From the NCBI RefSeq assembly GCF_030867145.1, contig NC_134429.1:18833115-18897114 (forward strand): a stretch of 64,000 nt of DNA, in the 5' to 3' direction. Positions within the stretch are counted from its first letter, which is position 1, and the number at the start of each line of letters is the position of its first letter. The notes under the pieces are model-generated. The model did not search any database and had not been told where the DNA came from. It was given only the letters and a program-made list of their open reading frames with translations. This stretch comes from Opisthocomus hoazin. Its lineage: Eukaryota; Chordata; Aves; Opisthocomiformes; Opisthocomidae. The position numbers and the translations under genes are program-made. Shown piece after piece: positions 1 to 12,430 of this stretch.

Positions 1-3000
1 TGACTACAGAGGCTCCAATCTGTCGCCACATCAGTCTCCCAAATGTCCACCGAGGATAAAAGTACAAGTCCTCCCAAAGTTTCATGAACCATCCTTAAGC
101 GTTCAAAGCCATCAATGAAAAAGCCAGAGATGAAAAACTGTAATGAACACTTCAAATCTTTAAAACAAACAACCCACTGTATCTGTTTACCCAGTTGTAA
201 GCTTTGGGAATTCATTCATGAAACCTGTTTTTTCTTCTCCTGGTGAGACAGAACAGGTACAGCTCAGAATTCCAGCAGGAAAGCAATACAAGGCAGTAGT
301 GGGTTGAATTACATTTGAAATGATTCCTCGACCATTACAAGTTTAGGTAAATCAATATTGAACTATGACCACTCAGGAGGAAGAAAACAAGATGGGTGTG
401 GAAAAAGCATAGAAGCAGTCAGCCAACAGTGCACTCTTCAGATCTAAAAGTGTTTGCCCCTGGGTAGTAAGCTCCTACTAGTCTGACAGCACTAGACAGT
501 CCAGCCACAGCTCAGACACCATAGCTCTGCCCTCAGTAGCCTTAACAGTAATGGTGACCTTGCAAGGTGCTTCCAGCGCAGCCAAGTTAGCAAACACGTC
601 TACGTTTGCTCACTACCTGTCTCACTTGGCTCCCTAAAGCACTTGCCACTTCTCAGAGAACCATACTGAGTTTCAATAACATTTCTAGTACTGCTTATAA
701 ACATAGATTCCCTTTCATCAAACAGTGCACAGAAGCATGTAGAAAACAACCTTTAGAATGCAGGTAGAGCTGAGGGCCAAATAACTCCAACATATGTCAC
801 TAAGAGAAACAGGAACTGGAGAGAGGATTGCAAATTTTAGCAAGAAATATCAGGGCAAGCCCATCTTGAGGAGAAAAGACCACAGTCTGTGTGATCTGCT
901 ATGAAAAATCCATGCAGTGCAAGTTCTTTCAAAATTAAATCTTAGAAGTCTGCTGGAGTTCCAGCTTGAGGTTACAAGGAATGTCAGTGCTTCTAAACTG
1001 ATGCAGAGCCTGGAAAGCGCTCTCTCTGGCATGCATCCAGGCACTTGGGTGTAGCATAAGGCACTTGTCCATAGATTTCTGAGCTTATGTGATCACAACT
1101 ATTTATTTCAAACAGCTTGGGTCAACAGATGATTTACAAACCAGCAGACTACAAGCAGCTCCCTAGAAATCAGATGTGTTGTGAGCTAAGCAAGTGTATT
1201 CATTAAACAAACATCTCCAACTCTGAGAATACAACTCTATCTTCTCTATTCGGCAAATAATCTTAGGTGATTTACTGCTCAGAACACAACCCACCGAAAT
1301 ATCTGCTCCTATTGAATTGCTCTATTCAGGCAGTCCACTCACCCTCCCCTCCAGAGAGATGGCTGCAGAGTAGCTGATGTCTGTGCTTTAAGCCAAAGCA
1401 AGGATACCCCGAGATATTTTGCCATATCTTTCATGCATTCTACTGTAATTAATCAGAGCCAGAGTTATGGTTATGCATACTCCCCCGATGCTCAAATTTA
1501 GAATGTATCGCAAACAAGAGCAAGACAAACTATTCAAAACAATCTAGTTCATTATTTCTGTACCAAAATCAGTCTTGAACAGACTTTTTATATTTATAAC
1601 CACATTTACAGGCAGCAGTAAATTCCATGTGTAGTCAAGGGGTTCTAGTGGGTTGTTTTAGCTAAATTATTTGCCTTTTTTACTTACCGCACCCAGGACT
1701 TCAATAGCTTTCTGAAATTCCATTGGAAAGTAATGTAAATGAAGCACCCCAGGAAATCCCAGGCATTGAGAGATTAGTCACCTCACTAGAACGTTATCAT
1801 CTTCCCACAGATTGCTTGACCGCAGATTGTTGCAAAGTGTAAGCAAGCAGTCAAAGACAGGCTGAGAGGTCGTTTGGTGCAAACCTCTCCATCTATTGTA
1901 ACATGTAAACATCAAATCCAGAGCCAAACGTTCATAAAGTTTGTAAAAGTCCTTAGAACAACACATGAGGTGCAGCTTATTTCTACAACAAACATGAAAT
2001 ATATTTATTAGAGTTTCATGAAGATGTAATGGTTTCTCATGGGAAAAGTGTTTGAGAGTTCTTTCCTCCCTCGCTTCATCTGAAAACAGATGGGTGCAGC
2101 ATCACCACACACGAGGTCACACCTGCAGACGACTGCGTTTATGAGCATTTAAGTTCACAAAGCTCGTAAATGTAAAGCAGGTAAAAGCCTACCCATGCCT
2201 TGCCCAAAGGAAGCAGACATCTTTTTGTCCCAGTGACTGGGACTGACAGCTCTGTCACAAAACAGAAGGAAGCAACTTATTAATAGAAGTACCCAGCTCA
2301 GGCAGGATGAAGTATTCCCCCAGTGCTGTAATAGAAGCCAGCAAAAGAACAGCCGGGTTGCAAAGAAAAGGGAAAATAAAAATCAGTACATCCTTCAAAA
2401 AGGGCTGGCTCATGTGGCAGGAACTCAGAAGTGCAGTCTCCAAAACACGGCAAACACAAGACCAGAGACTTAGGAACTGGGATGCAGCATTTGCTGCAGA
2501 TGTGGAAGAGACTATTCAAACATTCCTCATTTCCATCAGGCTGCAAGACAGGCATAAACTCCCCTCCACTGCAAAAATAAGGAGACAGGCCAGCTAGAAG
2601 CAGAAGCCAGCAATCATGGGCAGACTCTGGCCATTAACTGTGAAGACAAACAGATGTCCTCAGCCTTTCTGGAGCTCCAGCTGTGAAGAGACAGGCCAGA
2701 GCAGACATCTTGTCAGGGAGAAAAAAAGAAATCCAAATGGCACATCCCAAAAAAATAAATGAAAACTCCTGAAGTTTAAAAAAAAATTTAAAATCCCATA
2801 CCTCTCCAGTGCCTTGCTTAAATTACAAATCCTTCTAAAAGACAGTCATGGCACTCCCCAATTTCTCCAGCACAAGTATGATTGACAGTTAAAATGAATG
2901 TTCCATCCTTGTGGTATTATTATTTAATTACTATGGCATGCATGAGCAATCCCAGCAATAAGCATGCAAGTCTCTATTTTTCTTGGCAGCAGCAGCCTCC

Positions 3001-6000
3001 AGCAGCCAGGGAGACCTTGCAGCCAACTCAGGTATCAGTCAGGACTAAGAACAGCCTTGGAATCCCAGCAAAGGGGACGCAGCCCTCCTGGGGTGCTGTT
3101 TACAGAGCACAGCTAACCTGCAGGAGTCTGGAGGAATCCTCCTGTTAACTACAGTGAAATCAGGTTTATTCCTTAACATTTGAAACAATACCCCCAAAAT
3201 CAACAGAAGCTTTACCAGCAATTTTTAATGAACTTTCAATCAGGTCTTTTAATATTACTTTGGAATCTGAATACAATGGCACCTATCACTTCAGAACCAG
3301 TTTATGACCCTGACAAGAAGTTAGCCCACTCTCTCCCTAACTTCCCTCACAATAAAAGACAAGTTGAGCTGTAATTTAGACTGCTGTACACAAGCAGAAC
3401 CTGCGGTTCCTTCTGGCTCTAACTCCCAGAACAGCATGCGCTGCCCAGAGACACCCACAGCCTTTGGGCCAAGATTCAGCCAGCATGGAAGGAACTACTA
3501 GCAGAAATCTACAACCAAACAGCAGAGTTTGGATCCTGAGAAATTTCTGAACTGTATCTGAACTTTCCTGAAATTCAAGGATACCGCGATCCAGTCTGCA
3601 TCTCTGCTAAAAACCAAAGTGGAATGGACAAAAGTAGTTTTGGAGTCTGGATGAATAGAAGAATAAAAGCCAGCACTAGCTGTGAGCAAGTCTGTATACC
3701 TAAAAGCATCTCAAAGTGTTCTCAAGCACACCTAAGCATTTCTCAGGGTGTGACAGGACGGGATGGAAAGAAAGCACAAAAAGGTTATCATTTTGTGAGA
3801 GGACAGCATCCTTTCCACCTGAAGTTAGTCAGAGATGTGTGTCCAGGAACACACACCTAACCATTCCATGTCCACAGTCTTTATGCCTGAAGCTACTGTC
3901 CTGCAAGTTTTGCTCAAACAGTTATGTATTTGTCCATCTGTGATGGAATTGTATTTAACAATTCTTTGCTTAATAGTTAAGCAGTTGCCAGACATAAAAT
4001 GGACCTAAGCATTTCACTTAATCCACAAACTTCTATGTTGTTACACCTGATTTACACCAGCAAGAGTATTGTCAGCTTCATTATGAAATTAGGAGCAAAT
4101 TATTTATTTCAGTAGTGTATTTTACTTGGAACAGATTAAAAAGTGACAGACCACTTTTTTTTTTTAGCATGAAAAATCCTATGTCAGCTGCTAATAACTT
4201 TCGGTTATACACACTCTTGGTTATTAATGAGATGTAAAACCAAGGTCCTGACCACTTGTGGTTCTGACAGATCTCTCAAGAATTTTCCCTAGAGCAGAAG
4301 TGTTAGGCTTGGTGTCTTAGCCAAATCTGAAATGGAATTCCTACCTAAATTCCCGCTATGTTTTGTGATTGAAAAATTATCCTTCACTCCTCTAAATGGC
4401 TATCTCAAAAAGCTTCTCCCATCCACTTAAACACAAACGGCTTTCACTGTCACACCATAGTGACTTTAACGAATCTAATGGAACTGTTCATGTGAGCAAG
4501 AGCTATTCTGGGTGAGAAAACATGATGTTTTGCTGTGTCAGCTGTACTGCAGTGTGAACCAGTGCCACCCCTGGATGTACCGGTCGAGTTCTGTCTCTAG
4601 GGACACCACAGAACAGCACCAGCAGAAGAGATGTAGCACAATGCATCTAGCACACAAACCCACATCTGACGTAGGACTACATCTACATACATTAGTAACG
4701 GGCTGTAGAAGTCTCACAAACAGCCCTGAGAAATGAGACCAAGCACTGAATTCTTTGAGATCCTGAGTCAGATGTATGAATCCAACACTATTTTACACGG
4801 GCCACAAGCAATTGCTGGGAAGCGTGTTATTTGTTGTAGCCCTTCTTGTTCATGGTGCGCCAGAGCAAGACTGATAACGATGACAGATACAAAACATAAA
4901 AGATAACATCATCTACTACAGATAGGTCACAGTCCACTCTCTCGCGTGGCTTTGACACTTGTCAGGCCCAAAAATATTTTTCTCAGTTACACATGCAATC
5001 ACACACTTCAGGCTAAGACTGAAATTTCTTTACAGATGAGGACTGCAATCTGTGCAATGTCATTGAACAAACTGCTGCTTTTAACTGGAAGCAAATGGCC
5101 CCCAATAATTCAGAGAGATTTAAGTAATAAATCAGATAGACCTAGCCCTAGATATCTGACAGAGACAGAATGTTCACAAAGGAAATAAAATTTCAACGAT
5201 GCCTTGGCTACATAGTGAGTAACCAAAATTTAAAACATTACACTATTTCTTGCAGAAATTCCACTGAAGGTAAAATCTTGTTGACCTCAAATCATTCCTG
5301 AAATTTCACTGGTACGCTGAGTCAATAATTTTCCCTGGGGCTAGGATGCTGCCTTTGAGTCACTTAGCTGAACTACCCCCTAAAGCAGCTCACAGAATAC
5401 CTGGAGCTGCAAGGGACATCCACAGATTGTCTAGTTCAACACCCCCTGCTCTAAGCAGGTGAACTACAGCCGGTTATTCTGGACCATGCGCAGTCAGGTT
5501 TTGAGTGTCTCCAAGGATGGTGACTCCACAGCCTCTCTGTCCAGCCTTTTCCAGTGTTTAGCCATCATCTCAGTAAAGCAGCTTTTTTTCTTACATTGAA
5601 GTGGAACTTCCTGTATTTCAACTTGTACTCACTGCTTCTAGTCCTTGCACTGGGCACTAAGAGTCTGACTCCATCTTTATTCCCTCTACTCAGGTACCAA
5701 ATGGTAACTCCTGATCAGTGTCAACCCTATATAACCACTGGACAATCTACTACAGCTGAACCCCTGTAATGTAACATCACACCTTGCAAGACAAGATCTA
5801 TGCCTGGAAAGGGGAAGGCAAGCCTGGCAAGTGGCAGCTGCAGGTACTCAGCCACACACAAAGTAAGAAGGTCCAGTAGATTAAAACCTCTGTATCCATC
5901 AATCATGTTCTGCGCTCTCTCTCTTAGTCCATCTGTGTCAGAGGAGAAAACTCCTGCTTTCTTGCTTGGCAAGTACATCACATTGACAGCAACTCAAAGA

Positions 6001-8607
6001 GAAGATTGGAGAAAAAGTGGAAAAAAAAAAAACCCCACAAAACAACAAAAACCAATCCCAACACACTTGCTATTTCCTTGGAAATATCAGTTTTTGTGAG
6101 GAGATTTGAGACTCGTACTTCGCTGTTTTAGGTAGAGGTTTCACCACATGACTCATGCACTGTGAATGTTAAAGGGGAGTTTTCTCCACTCCTATTTGAA
6201 AAGAATCCCCAAGAGAAATTTGTCCCAAATTGTTTTGCTTAATTAGAATGAAAACACATCTACCTTTTCAACAGTATGACTAAAAATCACTACTCTCAGC
6301 TACTACTCCATTCCCTGCTCCTTCTGCTTTGATAAACCTACCAGCTGGCCACAGAGCCTTCCAAGGTAAACACAGCCTTAATTTTTACTGTACAAGGCCA
6401 AAGAAAATTCCAACTTTCCTATTATGTGCTGTAGAGCAATGAAATGGGACACTGCTGTTGTTTCACTTTCCTGTGCAGGGCATCCTTTCATGAAACAAAA
6501 CTGGTCACAGAAGTACCTTCAAAGTTCAGAGAGATCAGTCTTCCACAGAGAACTGCCTTCAACCTTCCTTTAGCTTGACAGGTTAGGTAAGGACAGCTTT
6601 ACTATTACTTCACTTCTTCTGTTAGTGAACACAAATTGTGATGCTTTGCTGTGAATGGCACCTGTCATTTACCCCAGAAATGGCGGCAATTCTTAAACTC
6701 TGCATTTATAGTATGTGTAAAATAATCCCTTAGCTTAGGCAGGTGCTATATAAACAAAAAAGGCAATACAGTCACCCATGACATTTAGAAGCAATACTTA
6801 ACTAGAGCCTGCACTTCAACTTCAAATAGATTCCAAGGAGAAAATCTCACATTGCAAAACTTGGGAGTGGGTATCAAGCAGAGCTCATCAGCATTTGCAT
6901 CAAAGATTTGGTTTCGTCCTGTCCTTGTTTAACAGAACCTGCCTTTCACTGAACTCGCCAGCTCTTACTGCAGCCAAACCTTTGCCATGGATATTCTAAA
7001 GCAAAGTATTTCAACACAGAAGCTGCAGCTTCCAAACAATGTCTGTTCTAATGAATGCCCACTAGCCTCCGAACGATTACTGTGTTTCTTCTAGCAGTTA
7101 CATATGTATGACTATATCAGAATTAACCAGGACCAGTTTCTGCTTGCTTTTGCAAACAGAATATATTCTGCTTGAGGTCCAATAAATTTCACATCAAGCC
7201 AAATTAATTCCAGAACAGACTGAAATTTAGTTGCACCAGATATGTATCTGGCCCCTTTTGCAAAAGCAGCATGAAGCAGTTCTAGAGAGAAAAGAAGCGA
7301 TTGATTATAAACACCTCAAGAATTTAGCATGTATACAACCTGTCCTGACAGAGCCCTGCAATACACAACAACAAATTAGCTGAAGAAATGCTGCTTACAG
7401 TCCCCTAACGATAATTTTAAGTGCAGCAGCCAGCTTTTTTATATAGAGGACTGTTTCCCAGACTTGCCCAACCTGAACCAATTACTCTCACAATAGCATT
7501 GAACAGGACATTTAGAATGTCAGCCCAATTGTTCTAACTTGCCCCCTCTGCCATGCCCCAATTTTTGACAGGTTTGTTCCTCTATTGCTATAGTGACTGC
7601 CATCCCTAATGCTTGTGATCAAAGTCATGTTTTAGAGGTCACCTCCATTTGAGACAAGGGACATTTTTGTGTGAGCGGGGGGAGAGAGAGAAAGAAGGGG
7701 CTGTGTGATAGGGGAGACTCCCTCCTTTCTCAGTGTTGCAGTCTCCCTTCCATTTCACCCTGCTCCTAGTCCTAGGACCTGCTTTTAACTCCCTCTCTCC
7801 TACTCCCAAGCATTCTATGCAAGTTTTCTTCTTAAAGGATTCTAGGGGCTACGGATCAATTGACTGGAATTTTTTTGCAGCTTTCAGCCTGGGGTGATTG
7901 TCCCAAACACATAACTAGAAGGATCCTACCCTGCAAAATTCACTCCCTAAGCCTAGCAAGTCATCAGCTACAGGCACTGAGGTATCAGACACACAGTCTT
8001 ACACTTGCCACTTACGCACAATTACCACCATCCTGACTCCTTCCCTACAAGAGCCACAATCACCTTAAACAGATCACCTGACTCCACCAAAATTTTTCTC
8101 ATCTGTAATTTTCAATCACCACAGCCTCTCTGGTGGAAGATGCAGTGCAGAGAAAGCTCAGGCATGCTCAGGTGTTCATACCATGCCTAAGACGGTTTTG
8201 AAATAACCTTCCAGAAAGTAAAGGGTTTGCCTGCAAGAGATATATTAATCTTCTGGTATAATTATTTTACTGCGATAGCCCACTTGCCTTTTTTTAATCA
8301 GTTGTTTCTGAACAGGATAGTGTTCAAACACTAGAACTCCAAAATCTCTTTACACTTAATCAGCTACTGTGGGACTGGAACTTCAGTCACACGTATTCTA
8401 AAGTAAATTATAGTAAGAAATTGCAGTATTCCAGTGTTTGCTTCAGTAACCTAGAAAATCAATCATGCAAAGGCAAAAGAGAGAACATTTCTCTTTAAAG
8501 TCAAACAGAATTTGGCAAGATTGTCTCAACCCCTGGAAAAGGGAACCAGCATCACATCACTGCCAAAAATAAGATCTACCAAGCACCCACAACACATAAA
8601 CACCTAC
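1..8607. other. Probable C1QTNF12 intron 1; no convincing exon
   Basis: This AT-rich stretch lies downstream (in the minus direction) of the C1QTNF12 signal-peptide exon. I looked on the minus strand for the expected next exons (short collagen-like Gly-Pro-Pro run, then the C1q-like domain) and did not find them. The remaining exons probably lie beyond the left edge, which makes this intronic. It holds one diverged CR1 fragment (about 5392-5695). Two exon-like open stretches on the minus strand (1787-1982 and roughly 910-1070) have plausible splice borders but match nothing I recognise. The intron assignment is inference from gene order. Confidence 0.4.
5392..5695 (-). mobile_element. Diverged CR1 LINE 3' fragment
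   Basis: On the plus strand this reads as the reverse complement of a CR1 3' end. It shows the phrases for 'tctagttcaacaccccctgc', 'ggatggtgactccacagcct' and 'ttttccagtgtttagccatc', in the order expected for an inverted CR1. It is much more diverged than the copies at 46.7 kb and 60.2 kb, so it is an older insertion. Both edges are approximate. Confidence 0.8.
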
Positions 8608-8778
8608 CTTAGGATGCCCGTGCAGTTCTTCACTGTTTGAGAGGGTAGCATTGAAAGGCTCTGTATACTGATTCGGTTCTTTCTTCATCTTTCTCTCTCT
8701 CTTTGCTGCCGTAACTCTGAAGAGGCAAAACTGCTGACAAAGTACAGTTGCCACAAATACCCAGGTGCACCCCTTCAT
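8608..8778 (-). CDS. C1QTNF12: C1QTNF12 (adipolin/CTRP12), first coding exon, partial gene
   Basis: This minus-strand exon runs from an ATG at 8778 to a GTAGGT donor just below 8608: 57 codons, ending in phase 0. It has a hydrophobic signal peptide (about residues 5-20), then a basic patch (residues 26-33) and an N-glycosylation site (Asn-Ala-Thr, about residue 43), and ends in His-Pro-Lys. The same order (signal peptide, Arg/Lys-Arg-Glu, a Pro/Asn-Ala-Thr segment, Pro-Lys at the border) is in human C1QTNF12 as I recall it, and that gene sits beside UBE2J2 on the same strand in human. C1QTNF12 is a secreted C1q/TNF-related adipokine linked to insulin sensitivity. The C1q domain exons are not in the window. 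The call rests on a short, moderately similar exon plus synteny; a different secreted protein is possible. Confidence 0.65.
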
Positions 8779-10594
8779 TTTGAAAAGGGAGGGGCCAAGT
8801 CAGGAAAGGCACTCTCCAAGCACAAAAACCTTCACCACCAATAATAGCAATAGCCACAGACTTCTCTCTAAAAAAATAAAAATTAAAAAGGTTAGAACTG
8901 TTAAAGATGATCCTCTGGGCTATGCAACGTCAAATGAGCAGCCTGCACGGATGCACTGGTTGCTGAAGAGATCGCTGTTCAAGCAGGACACATGGAAATG
9001 GTATAGATAAACTTGTTTGAAAATCTGGATTCACTCGAAGAAAGAGGTAAGTCCATTCAGCCTCTTGAAGCTTACATAAATACAAGAGGCCCTGGAAAGT
9101 CCTGCCACCCACCTTGAAGTGTCACTCCCCCCCCTCCGATAAGTCTTCAGACTCGTTTAAAATGCACTCAACTACGAAACCTGGAGAAGTCAAATTGCTC
9201 AGTGCAACAGTTGCTCAGGCTGGAGCTGACAACACAAACTCATTAAGGGGGTTTGCTAGGTTGTTCTTCAACAGGAGATTTCACCTTCTGCCATTTGAAG
9301 CATTGTGTTCAGTTTACAGCAGGCTTGAAGACGTCCCATCCATTCTCTCTTGAACGATACTTCCCCTCCCTCAGTGACAAGTCCTCATCCTTTCCTTGTG
9401 AGATGCTGCAGAACTGTAACCCAAGGTTGCTATAGCCACTGCTCTTCTGCAGAGGCTGAAAGCATCACAGCTCAGCCAAGTGCTCAGCCTTCTAAGGAGA
9501 AAATAAATTTCTCATATCGTAAAAGTTAAAACAGGGAGAAGCAAAGAATCTGAGGATGTACCTAGGTCCATTAGGTGCAGATAGTTTTCCCAAGTCTCGC
9601 TCCTCTTCCGCTTTAGCTGGGTTTATCTTCTTTAAGGAGTCGATGAGTAGTAAATCTCGATGCTGCAAGCAGCTGTCAGGATGCAGAATCTCATGTCTTT
9701 TTCATCCTCATCTCCTCTCACACTAGGCAAGATTTCAGGTACCTCCGAGCATAGATCATGTCTGATTTTTCTCACTTCTTTCCTCCGCTGCACGCTGGCA
9801 AAACCCTCCTCAGCTTTTGCTTTACCTCAGCAAATAAGTACTTCTTTCCTGAATGAGTTTCCATCAACTTCAAGAAAGGGGAAAAAAAAAAGAAAAAAGG
9901 GGGAGGGATCACATTCTAATGAGCTGTCAAGCCTATTCTCTTCACATTCCTATTAGACTCACTGATAAGTGGAGCTGGCCCATGTGCCAGGCAGATTTAA
10001 ATCAATGCCCTTTCCCTGCTCCCTCCCCTCAGCCCTGTTCTGCACCTCCCCTTCATTATCTCAGAGAAATCACCATTTTTCTGGGAAGTTTGTAAAACTG
10101 TACATGAGTGTGTGGTAGAGCTAAAAATATGTGGCTTGGAATATGCACTCAGCATCGCACCACACACTGATACATCAGAACTCTTGCTTTATACTCTGGT
10201 TAGCTGTGTTCCATACAACATTTTCCCCTGGCTCTCATCAGGGACTGGTGCAGTGGGGGCTTTCTGATTTCTTTGCAGGATGGTGGGCTGTTTATTAAAA
10301 ATAATGGAAAACCAAAGGTTACACATCTCCTACAAGAATTTCGTAAGGAAGATCCTGAAGTACTTGAACAGCCTGCAAATCTTTGCCAGTTCCCCACCAC
10401 CTAGGACAAATATTCCTATTATTTCTATAAATACAGAGAGTGATGCAAAAAATTATCTGAGATTGTACCATAAGAAAGTCCAAGAATGATAAAAGGTTGA
10501 AGATCACAATTGAAGTCCCTTCTGTAGTCAGCAAGCAACAGACTTGCTTTAACAATCCCTTTACCACACTTTCTGTAATCCAAATAATAATGCC

Positions 10595-10655
10595 AGCTCT
10601 ATTATCGATGGCTCAGGGAAACTGAGGCATGAACAATCTGAGTGCAAAATCAACA
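10595..10655 (-). repeat. Possible MIR-like SINE trace
   Basis: The phrase 'ctcagggaaactgaggcatg' resembles the conserved core of MIR/CORE-SINE elements in reverse complement ('gaaactgaggca'). The match is short and flanked by unrecognisable sequence, so it is weak. Confidence 0.3.
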
Positions 10656-12049
10656 AGTAGAATACAGTGGGGTTTTTTTTTTTTAAAAGCATCTTTTGAG
10701 AGAAATGGAGTTTGGGAAAGAAGAGAGTAAGAAGGGAAGTTACACAGAAGCTAAATAGTTAACAGCGTATCACCCCTCCCCCCAACTAGCTCACATTCCA
10801 TCAAAACTACGTGGCAGGCTTTATTTGTTAATAATATTTAACTTTCTTTGGCGCCTTCTCATACTTGAGCCTCTTTTTTTCAGGTTAGTTGTAGACAAGC
10901 CATGAATTTGTAAAAGTGCACTTGATGACACATTAATAGGACAATCTGTCATATTGCAGCTAAACAGCTTGACAGATCCACACACCACGGCAAGAAATGA
11001 CATTCAAGGCTGGAATGGGGCAATCGCTTTTTTCATCTGCTGGTGCAGGCAGCATCTGTCTGCCTGCAACATCTCCTTTCCCATCCCAAGAGTCAAATCC
11101 CAAGTGTATATCCTTGGATTTGGGGGAAATTAATCCTAACTACGTTTGCCATCACAAGGCAGTTACCTGATGGTCCAGTAGCACAAACAGTCTGTATACT
11201 TTTCTTCATGTTGGGCTGAAACAAGTGTCAGCACAGTTGTTGCCTCTCCTCCAACCTTCAATTCAGCATTTGTATTATCTGTAGAAAACTGCACACCTTG
11301 CTGCTGCTGTTCTCCCATCCTAGTTGCAGCAGTTCCAAAGCACCTGAGTCTTGTCAAGGCACGAACAACATTCAACAACCATTTGCAAAAAAAATAGGAA
11401 CAGGTCGATGTTGCACTTCATAGCACCGCAAACCAAGGACCTCAAAGTGACCCAACAGGCAAATAGTTTCTTCTCTGAGCTCAGCACCATTGCAGCAATA
11501 ACGGGAATAGTTAAGAATGTAACAATACCAATTCTGCACGAGGAAAGTTTTGAAATAGTGAAGATACTACAAGAAGCCACATTTACATTTCAGAACTGCA
11601 TGCAAGAACCCAAATACCGTGTTTGCAAACACTGCAAGAAGCGTGTGTAAAGCTGGAGAGGAAACTGAATAGTCAGGCCAGAAACTTGTGATTTGATCTT
11701 TCAATCTCCACTTGTGCAATCTGCCTTTTACTCAAGATAGACCTTACCTAACTATGCTAAGAAAAATATCCAAAGGTCAAAAGCTAGGATTTTCCCCAGA
11801 GTTCCCCACTGCAGACATACTGAACAACTCCTAAGCCTTGGTGCACAGCTAGGGATTTTTTTAAGCCAATACAGAAGGCAGCACATTCACTGACACACAC
11901 ACAGACCCCACTGCTTCACAGCAGATGAAGGTCTAGCGTACTCCTATCATAGACTGCCTGGGTTTAAATCTAAAATTTCCCAATGCTAGCACGATACCAC
12001 TGGATCAGCTGATTGGATTAATATACCAAAGCTGTCAGAACAAGCCTAA

Positions 12050-12430
12050 ACACACCGGCAGACAAGCGAGCAGCTTTGGGAAGGCAGACCAAGAGCTCAG
12101 GCTGGGGAGCCCCTCTCCACACCCCCGGCCCACGCGGGATCGCGACGCCATCTCGTGGCAAACCCCCGGGAACACCGAGGCGCTCGGAACGCGGGGAAAC
12201 ACTCGTGGTGACCCTCGGGAGCGAGCCAGGTGTGAAAGAATGGTGCTGGGGCAAAGCCTTCACCGCTAACAACAGGTTCCCAGCAAACCCCACCGAGACA
12301 CCCTCCTTGGCTGCCCAGAAAGGTCTTGTCAATACCAGGAGATGGGAACGCTCCGAGCTCGTGTTCAACAGCCTCCCTTCTGCGCACAGGCGATTTTGCC
12401 ACTGAAAACATTTTTTCTGCTTGAAAAAGC
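12050..12430. promoter_or_regulatory. Isolated CpG-rich patch
   Basis: About 380 bases are GC-rich and dense in CpG (for example 'cacgcgggatcgcgacg', 'ggcgctcggaacgcgggg') inside otherwise AT-rich DNA. It lies about 3.3 kb upstream of the C1QTNF12 coding exon and about 1.3 kb beyond the farthest candidate UBE2J2 poly(A) signal. It could be an upstream C1QTNF12 promoter, an enhancer or a promoter for an unannotated transcript. Overlapping open frames here (up to 162 codons on the minus strand) are best explained by GC content. Confidence 0.5.
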
